Source: Pseudomonadota bacterium (GTDB taxonomy: Bacteria > Myxococcota > Bradymonadia > UBA4248). Taken from it: 10,919 bases of DNA. A program made the translations under genes and the position numbers. Under the pieces are notes generated by a model, which did no database searches, was not told the origin of the DNA, and saw only the letters and a program-made list of their open reading frames with translations. Shown piece after piece: positions 6,502 to 10,919 of this stretch (positions are counted from its first letter, which is position 1; every line of letters starts with the position of its first letter). The DNA is taken from NCBI GenBank assembly GCA_017613855.1, contig JAGACY010000349.1, forward strand, positions 1-10,919, given 5' to 3'.

Positions 6502-7404
6502 ATGCAAATACAATGCCCCAACTGTCATGAATGGTCCGAAGGCGATGCCGGTGTGTGCACGTTTTGCGGTGCATCGCTGGAGGGCAATGACAATGGACAT
6601 GGTAAAAATAAAACGGAAAATCATAAAAAGTTTTACCGCTCAAAGTGGTTTGGTTGGGCATGCGCGGCCCTGGTCTGCATGATTGCTATGATCATTTGGG
6701 CTATTTTGCATCCTCAGGAAACCAATAATAAAAAAATATATATACAAAAACAAAAGGAAATGATTGAAAAATTCGAAATTGTGCCATGGTGGAGAAATGG
6801 GTATGAAGCATCCGTTCAGTCTGTAAATCCGGATTGCTTGTGGTACTTTGAAAATATTCCTATAAAGCTCTCACGTTTTGAATATATTGTGGAAGATACT
6901 CTGATTAAAGCAATGATAAATAAGCATCTGTATGATAAATGCACACGCGGTGCCAATGATAATGTCTTTAAATCCTGGCATCTCGGTGAAAACGATAAAC
7001 ACGAACAAATCTGCTACACCTATTCACTTCATCCTCCAAAAGAGACTGCCGAGTACGAACCGGGCTTATTCAAATTGAGCATTAACCTGAACTCATGTGA
7101 TATATCGATTGAATCCCTTTCATCTTTTACACCAGGTTTTTACCCATTGATGGGTGAACATCTTTTCTCTTATTTTTTTACCTATGATCAGGAGACAAAC
7201 ATTGACAGTTTTGTCGCTGATAATCTCTTTAAAAAAGACTTTAAATTTTATTCCTATAAATTCAAAAAAGGCAAATACCTTCGCATTATGATTCCTGTCT
7301 GGAGAACGGATTATATACAGGAAGAAGATATGTTCTTTTATGCTTACCGCGTTTTCCCGCTCGAAGGTATGGAAATCTGCGGACAAATCTGTAAGCTGAA
7401 ATAA
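6502..7404 (+). CDS. Zinc-ribbon single-pass membrane protein, paralogue 1
   Basis: The family is not recognised beyond its N-terminal ribbon. The 300-residue product opens with MQIQCPNCHEWSEGD and a second pair CTFC (Cys 5, 8, 19, 22), a typical small zinc-ribbon. A basic linker (about 31-48) leads to one membrane segment at about 49-69 (WFGWACAALVCMIAMIIWAIL), predicting ribbon in the cytoplasm and about 230 residues outside. The outer part has motifs shared with the next gene: NPDCLWY, KCT.G, ICYT.SLHPPK, YEPG.F.LS, KGKYL, EDMFFY.YR.F and EICG. Four Cys shared with the paralogue (in DCLWY, KCT, ICYT, EICG) could form two disulfides. It starts 13 bp after the Cys-rich lipoprotein gene, so co-expression is likely. 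The ribosome-binding site is poor. Sensing or anchoring is possible but undemonstrated. Confidence 0.82.
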   Translation: MQIQCPNCHEWSEGDAGVCTFCGASLEGNDNGHGKNKTENHKKFYRSKWFGWACAALVCMIAMIIWAILHPQETNNKKIYIQKQKEMIEKFEIVPWWRNGYEASVQSVNPDCLWYFENIPIKLSRFEYIVEDTLIKAMINKHLYDKCTRGANDNVFKSWHLGENDKHEQICYTYSLHPPKETAEYEPGLFKLSINLNSCDISIESLSSFTPGFYPLMGEHLFSYFFTYDQETNIDSFVADNLFKKDFKFYSYKFKKGKYLRIMIPVWRTDYIQEEDMFFYAYRVFPLEGMEICGQICKLK

Positions 7405-7447
7405 TTTTTAAAATACGGTGTGCCTGTTTAAATGATAATCGCCAATT

Positions 7448-7451
7448 GGAG
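7448..7451 (+). promoter_or_regulatory. Ribosome-binding site deciding the start of paralogue 2
   Basis: GGAG six bases before the ATG at 7458. An in-frame TTG at 7446 overlaps this site and would add MEIP before the conserved MQIQCP, so 7458 is chosen. Confidence 0.6.
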
Positions 7452-7457
7452 ATTCCC

Positions 7458-8405
7458 ATGCAAATACAATGTCCCAAATGTCATGGCTGGTCAGAAAGTG
7501 ACGACATCAATATCTGCCCGCTGTGCGGTGAATCTCTCGATGGCAAACACCATGACCGGCAGAATGATGACCTGGAACGCAAAAAGAAAATTTTTCGTTC
7601 AAAATGGTTTTGGATTGCCTGTGTGGCTGGTCTGGGCTTTGTGGGGTGGATCGTATCCCAATTGAATTCATCGTCTGAACTCGGTGAAATACAAGCCTAT
7701 TTCCAGAGTCAAAAACAGGCAATGCAAAGTATCCAATCCATGAGGGGATATTATTCTGATAACTCTTCTTTTACAGATTATATTAATCAAATCAATCCGG
7801 ATTGCTTGTGGTATTATGAAAACTTTCCTCATCCCATAACGAAAGAAACTATTTTTTCTCAAGGTTATTTTGAACCCAAAGTCATTGTCAAACATCAGCA
7901 GAATAAATGCACCAATGGAAAAGAAGATAAACTGCTGCGTGCATGGCATCTTGGCGAAGATGAGAATCACAAACCGATATGTTATACAGACTCGCTGCAT
8001 CCCCCTAAAGGTGTGCATGACTATGAACCAGGCCAGTTTCGCCTGAGCTTTGAGCTCGATTCAAACCGTCTTGGATGGATCGAATCACTTTCTGAATATC
8101 TCCCTGGTTATCCTAAAGAAGAAAATACAAAATATTATGTATACTTTGCTTCGGATTCACAACAACAGGAATATGTGATAGGAGATACTGAGAGGGATAA
8201 AGACAGATTTAATATATATGCCAAGTATATAAAGGGCGGAAAATACTTGCATGTTGTCTTCCCTGTCATGCATCCGAAATATTCGACAGATGAAAATATG
8301 TTTTTCTATGTTTACCGCGCTTTTTCGCTCGATGGTATTGAGATCTGCGGGGAATGGGCAAAATCCAAACAATGGGCGGCGAAGCGTATGGGCGACAGCC
8401 CATAG
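7458..8405 (+). CDS. Zinc-ribbon single-pass membrane protein, paralogue 2
   Basis: Tandem duplicate of the preceding gene, 53 bp downstream, 315 residues. It has the same plan: MQIQCPKCHGWSE with CPLC (Cys 5, 8, 20, 23), a charged linker, the shared KSKW/RSKW entry, one membrane segment at about 51-68, and an outer domain with NPDCLWYYEN, KCTNG, ICYTDSLHPPK, YEPGQFRLS, KGGKYL, ENMFFYVYR and EICG. The outer domain is clearly alignable to paralogue 1 but much diverged in the stretch just after the membrane segment, suggesting an old duplication. Paralogue 1 ends four to six residues after EICG; here the frame runs on through QWAAKRMGDSP into a hairpin repeat, and its TAG stop lies in the right arm of that hairpin. 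The C-terminal tail is therefore probably repeat-derived. Function unknown. Confidence 0.82.
   Translation: MQIQCPKCHGWSESDDINICPLCGESLDGKHHDRQNDDLERKKKIFRSKWFWIACVAGLGFVGWIVSQLNSSSELGEIQAYFQSQKQAMQSIQSMRGYYSDNSSFTDYINQINPDCLWYYENFPHPITKETIFSQGYFEPKVIVKHQQNKCTNGKEDKLLRAWHLGEDENHKPICYTDSLHPPKGVHDYEPGQFRLSFELDSNRLGWIESLSEYLPGYPKEENTKYYVYFASDSQQQEYVIGDTERDKDRFNIYAKYIKGGKYLHVVFPVMHPKYSTDENMFFYVYRAFSLDGIEICGEWAKSKQWAAKRMGDSP
8387..8404. repeat. Hairpin repeat (TATGGGC stem) overlapping the gene end
   Basis: TATGGGC, GACA, GCCCATA form a perfect 7-bp stem, followed by gcggcgc. The outer TAT/ATA and GC-rich tail match the hairpins upstream of ribH. The right arm contains the stop codon of zinc-ribbon paralogue 2. 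Confidence 0.65.
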
Positions 8406-8417
8406 CGGCGCAGACGA

Positions 8418-8442
8418 GCCGTATGCCGCAGGCATAGGCGCG
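8418..8442. repeat. 25-bp direct repeat with hairpin, copy 1
   Basis: A 25-base sequence repeated without change at 8476-8500. Its centre is TATGCC, GCA, GGCATA (stem 6 bp), followed by ggcgcg. It has the same TAT/ATA outer bases as the other hairpins in the window. Confidence 0.85.
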
Positions 8443-8445
8443 TAG

Positions 8446-8467
8446 GGGCGGCCCTGCGTGGCCGCCC
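8446..8467. other. GC-rich hairpin between the two 25-bp repeats
   Basis: GGGCGGCC, CTGCGT, GGCCGCCC form a perfect 8-bp stem of G-C pairs, placed between convergent genes. It could stall polymerase from either side, but there is no T-run. With its flanking repeats it may be one composite palindromic element. Confidence 0.6.
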
Positions 8468-8475
8468 GCAAGCGT

Positions 8476-8500
8476 GCCGTATGCCGCAGGCATAGGCGCG
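8476..8500. repeat. 25-bp direct repeat with hairpin, copy 2
   Basis: Identical to 8418-8442. It ends 10 bases before the last base of the asnA stop codon read on the minus strand. Together with the hairpins at 8387 and 8446 it fills the whole spacer between the convergent genes. Confidence 0.85.
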
Positions 8501-8510
8501 CACCAAAACA

Positions 8511-9530
8511 TTACAAAATTTCAATACCGCATTTGCGGCAATCTTCTATCATCTTAGGCGGCCAGTAGCTTACCTGGACCTCGCCAATGTGCGCTTTCTT
8601 GAGCAAAACGAGGCAGAGACGCGATTGACCGATGCCGCCGCCAATCGTTTGGGGGAGTTTGCCTTCGAGCAGCATTTTGTGGAAAGGCAAATTGGCACGC
8701 TCGTTGTGGCCCGACTCGGCGAGTTGCGAGCGAAGGGCGGCTGCATCGACGCGGATGCCCATGCTCGAGAGTTCGACTGCACAGTTCAGGGGGGCGAACC
8801 AGACCAGGATGTCGCCGTTAATTTCCCAGTCGTCGTAGTCGGGCGCGCGGCCGTCGTGGACGGTGCCGTCTGACAGCTTTTTGCCGATTTGCATGATAAA
8901 GATGGCGCCTTTTTCTTTGGCGTAGGCGTTCTCGCGTTCTTTGACGCTCATGCCCGGGTACATGTCGAGCAGTTCCTGCGAAGTGATAAAGCTGACTTCA
9001 TTGGGCAGGGCCGGTTTGACTTCGGGGAAACGGTTGCAGACCAGCCATTCGACGCATTTGATGGCCGAATAGATATGTTCGACGATGCGTTTGAGCGTGG
9101 CAAAGTTGCGCTCGGCGGGGTCGATGACGAGTTCCCAGTCCCATTGGTCGACGTAGATCGAATGGAGATTGTCGACGACTTCGTCGCGGCGGATGGCGTT
9201 CATGTCGGTATAGAGACCTTCTCCAATGCTGTAGCCATATTCGCCGAGGGCCATGCGCTTCCATTTGGCCAGCGAATGCACGATTTCGAGCTGGACGCCG
9301 CTGTGGGCAACTTCGAAAGATACAGGGCGCTCGACACCATTGAGATTGTCGTTGAGGCCCGAATCGGGATCGACAAATAACGGCGCAGAAACACGGCTCA
9401 AATGCAGTGCTTTGGCGAGTTCGCGCTCGAATGTGTCTTTGAGGAATTTGATGGCCTGCTGGGTACGGCGCAAATCGAGGATCGATTTGTAATTGTCGGG
9501 TAATAATACGTTGTATTTGAGTTCTGACAT
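8511..9530 (-). CDS. asnA: Aspartate-ammonia ligase (asparagine synthetase A)
   Basis: AsnA makes asparagine from aspartate, ammonia and ATP (giving AMP and pyrophosphate) in the cytoplasm; it resembles class II aminoacyl-tRNA synthetase catalytic cores. The 339-residue product is close to the usual 330. Family motifs: RRTQQAIKFLKDTFE (21-35), SAPLFVDPDSGLNDNLNGVERPV (about 48-70, GLNDNLNG being typical), VHSLAKWKR (84-92), GEGLYTDMNAIRRDE (103-117), LHSIYVDQWDWE (122-133) and GGGIGQSRL (297-305). The start at 9530 is chosen because GGAA lies six bases upstream and MSELKYNV fits the family; the ATG at 9542 would add four residues without a site. The C-terminal tail CRKCGIEIL, with a C-x2-C pair, is unusual. 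It is convergent with the zinc-ribbon genes and divergent from the esterase-type lipoprotein. Base composition is visibly more GC-rich than in the flanking genes. Confidence 0.97.
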   Translation of the reverse strand: MSELKYNVLLPDNYKSILDLRRTQQAIKFLKDTFERELAKALHLSRVSAPLFVDPDSGLNDNLNGVERPVSFEVAHSGVQLEIVHSLAKWKRMALGEYGYSIGEGLYTDMNAIRRDEVVDNLHSIYVDQWDWELVIDPAERNFATLKRIVEHIYSAIKCVEWLVCNRFPEVKPALPNEVSFITSQELLDMYPGMSVKERENAYAKEKGAIFIMQIGKKLSDGTVHDGRAPDYDDWEINGDILVWFAPLNCAVELSSMGIRVDAAALRSQLAESGHNERANLPFHKMLLEGKLPQTIGGGIGQSRLCLVLLKKAHIGEVQVSYWPPKMIEDCRKCGIEIL

Positions 9531-9536
9531 CGGCGA

Positions 9537-9540
9537 TTCC
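9537..9540 (-). promoter_or_regulatory. Ribosome-binding site of asnA
   Basis: GGAA on the minus strand, six bases before the ATG at 9530. It favours this start over the upstream in-frame ATG at 9542, which the site overlaps. Confidence 0.5.
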
Positions 9541-9707
9541 ATATTGGTGGTGTGTGGGCGAAATGCCTACATCGCTTTAATGCCATTTTTATATGTGTGT
9601 GAAAATCTTTTTTTTGTATTGAATTTGCCTTGTTCAGTGTTCAGAATGATTCGGGTATGTGCAATTGAATGATTGCGCAAAGAAACGATGTACGAAAATT
9701 GAACACG

Positions 9708-9713
9708 TGAGGA
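9708..9713 (+). promoter_or_regulatory. Ribosome-binding site of the esterase-type lipoprotein
   Basis: TGAGGA ends four bases before the ATG at 9718. The 175-bp divergent spacer before it (9543-9717) has a run of eight T at 9608-9615 and a short direct repeat GTTCAGTGTTCAG near 9631-9643. I see no confident -35/-10 pair on either strand. Confidence 0.6.
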
Positions 9714-9717
9714 TAAA

Positions 9718-10919
9718 ATGGCTGGAATGTTTAAGACCGTCGGGTATTGTGCTGTTTTGTGTACGTTGGTTCTGGCATCGGCTGGATGCGATGAAAGAGG
9801 GCATCAAAGTCCGCTTGATAATGCGTGGAATGAAGATAATCCGGGGCAGGACGGCGGTCAGAATGGAGGTCAGAACGGCGGTCAGGATGGCGGTCAAAAC
9901 GGCGGCCAGAATACCCAGGGATGCGGTGATATTCCCGACTCAGGCCGATGCAATGGCGATGTCGTTCAGTACTGCGAAAATGGCGAACTCAAGTCGTATG
10001 ATTGTTCGCAGGAGAACAAGACCTGCGCCACACAGTCGGATGACACGCATTCGTGGGATGGCTGTGTCGATAAGCAGGGCGGCAATCCCTCGGGCGGCGG
10101 TTGCGGGGATATTCCCGATACCGGCGTGTGCGATGGTGCTGTCGTGAAATATTGTAAAGATGGCAATCCGGAGTCTTACGATTGTTCACAGGAAGGCAAG
10201 ATATGCGGTGAAACCTCAGCCGAAACGCATTCTTTTGGCTGTATGGATAACCCGGGCGGCAGTGCCTGCGGAGATGTGCCCGAAACAGGGCGCTGCAACG
10301 GCAATATCGTCGAGTATTGCAAAGACGGCAATCCTGAATCGTATGATTGTGCAAAAGAGAGCAAAATCTGTGGTGTGACCTCGGCCGAAACAAATTCCTA
10401 TGGCTGCATTGCCTCGACAGTTGATCCGCCGGCTCCGGGAGATTTGAAAACAGCCGAAGACTGGGCGCGTGCACGCATTGCCGGATCGGTTTCGAGTGAT
10501 GATGCGTTTAATGCCATCGCCTATAATGGCGGTTTCCCTGTCATTACGGACGATAATACTGTCATCTTTATGCATTGGTATGAAGGCGGCGACTGGAAAG
10601 TCGTTGGCGACTTCAACGACTGGAATACCAGCAGCACAGCAATGACAAACAATGGCGACATCTGGTATGCAGAAGTCCCCATGCCTGCAGATTTGAATAA
10701 TAAGAATTATTATAAATATTATAATGCCAATGAAGCAGATGAAAGCAAGAAATATCAGGCAGATCCCTGGGCGTTGAACTATGGATATACCGAGGATGGT
10801 GAAATATCCTATATCGTAAAACCTAATAAACCTCACCTCGAGCGATATCATAATTTTAAAAGCCCGCAGGGATTAAAGTCGCGTACACTTCGCATTTATA
10901 TGCCTGCCGGTGATGGCCC
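9718..10919 (+). CDS. Cys-rich lipoprotein with E-set module and probable esterase domain (3' partial)
   Basis: The frame is open to the window end; 400 residues are visible. The signal peptide ends LVLASAGC, giving probable lipidated Cys24; the next residue is Asp. A Gly-Gly-Gln-Asn/Asp linker (about 46-65) follows. Three six-Cys repeats begin at residues 69, 129 and 184, each CGDIP/VP.(S/T)G.C.G..V.YC..G...SYDC......C.......S..GC. Residues about 282-370 look like an immunoglobulin-like E-set or CBM48-like module: VIFMHWYEGGDWKVVGDFNDW, split here as VIFMHWYEGG and VGDFNDWN (296-303), then WYAEVPMP and YYKYYN. The last visible residues RTLRIYMPAGDG (389-400) match the opening strand of alpha/beta-hydrolase esterases of the enterochelin-esterase type, which often carry such a module. 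The catalytic residues lie beyond the window, so esterase activity is inferred. Confidence 0.82.
   Translation, partial: MAGMFKTVGYCAVLCTLVLASAGCDERGHQSPLDNAWNEDNPGQDGGQNGGQNGGQDGGQNGGQNTQGCGDIPDSGRCNGDVVQYCENGELKSYDCSQENKTCATQSDDTHSWDGCVDKQGGNPSGGGCGDIPDTGVCDGAVVKYCKDGNPESYDCSQEGKICGETSAETHSFGCMDNPGGSACGDVPETGRCNGNIVEYCKDGNPESYDCAKESKICGVTSAETNSYGCIASTVDPPAPGDLKTAEDWARARIAGSVSSDDAFNAIAYNGGFPVITDDNTVIFMHWYEGGDWKVVGDFNDWNTSSTAMTNNGDIWYAEVPMPADLNNKNYYKYYNANEADESKKYQADPWALNYGYTEDGEISYIVKPNKPHLERYHNFKSPQGLKSRTLRIYMPAGDG
9853..9912 (+). repeat. Five 12-bp in-frame repeats coding for GGQN/GGQD
   Basis: Five units of the form GGCGGTCAGAAT (9853, 9865, 9877, 9889, 9901) with single-base differences, coding for Gly-Gly-Gln-Asn or Asp. 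They make a flexible linker between the lipidated N-terminus and the Cys-rich repeats. The near-identity suggests recent slippage expansion, and copy number probably varies among strains. Confidence 0.88.

Noticed and set aside
8889..9380. 163-codon plus-strand frame inside asnA
   Set aside because: Shadow of asnA on the opposite strand; asnA is a full-length, motif-complete gene.
9606..9616. T-run at 9608-9615 as a terminator
   Set aside because: It lies between divergent gene starts with no hairpin before it, so no transcript would need to end there; an AT-rich promoter region is more likely.

Overview
The window looks like a chromosomal segment of an uncultured or little-studied member of the Myxococcota / Bradymonadia-like (former Deltaproteobacteria) lineage. 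This is inferred from gene content: a large lipoprotein built of CGDG...CDDGN...GDGC repeats (DUF4215 / 'myxococcus cysteine-rich repeat'), a fibro-slime domain, and a second Cys-rich lipoprotein fused to an esterase-type module. No taxonomic marker is decisive, and base composition is moderate and uneven.

Layout. Positions 1-204 are non-coding, with two TATTGGC hairpins, a 20-bp perfect palindrome and a ribosome-binding site. ribH (205-669, riboflavin pathway) is followed by a 355-bp spacer with four heptanucleotide repeat arrays, then nusB (1025-1981), which looks like a tandem double-NusB protein, and 14 bp later a small predicted lipoprotein of unknown function (1996-2697). A second spacer (2698-2939) is mostly heptamer arrays. 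Then comes a 1182-residue surface lipoprotein (2940-6488): 13 Cys-rich repeats, one fibro-slime domain, 7 more repeats. It is followed closely by two paralogous single-pass membrane proteins with an N-terminal zinc ribbon (6502-7404 and 7458-8405). A 105-bp spacer of GC-rich hairpins separates these from convergent asnA (8511-9530, minus strand), an ammonia-dependent asparagine synthetase. Divergent from asnA, and cut by the window end, is a lipoprotein with a GGQN/GGQD linker, three six-Cys repeats, an immunoglobulin-like (E-set / CBM48-like) module and the first residues of what looks like an esterase domain (9718-10919+).

How the genes fit together. ribH-nusB is a widespread housekeeping neighbourhood. 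asnA is a stand-alone biosynthetic gene. The rest is an envelope/secretion theme: three predicted lipoproteins and two zinc-ribbon membrane proteins. The 13-bp gap between the large Cys-rich lipoprotein and the first zinc-ribbon protein suggests one transcription unit of three genes, but no experimental link is known to me.

The most unusual DNA-level features are two repeat families. One is a period-7 family (core A/C-ATT-N-N-G) that fills the two larger spacers in at least four sequence versions and reaches the start codon of nusB and the stop codon of the lipoprotein gene. The other is a hairpin family with conserved TAT/ATA outer bases and compensating inner stem changes. It lies upstream of ribH and downstream of the second zinc-ribbon gene, where it has become part of the coding sequence. 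No mobile-element gene, CRISPR array, tRNA or rRNA is visible.
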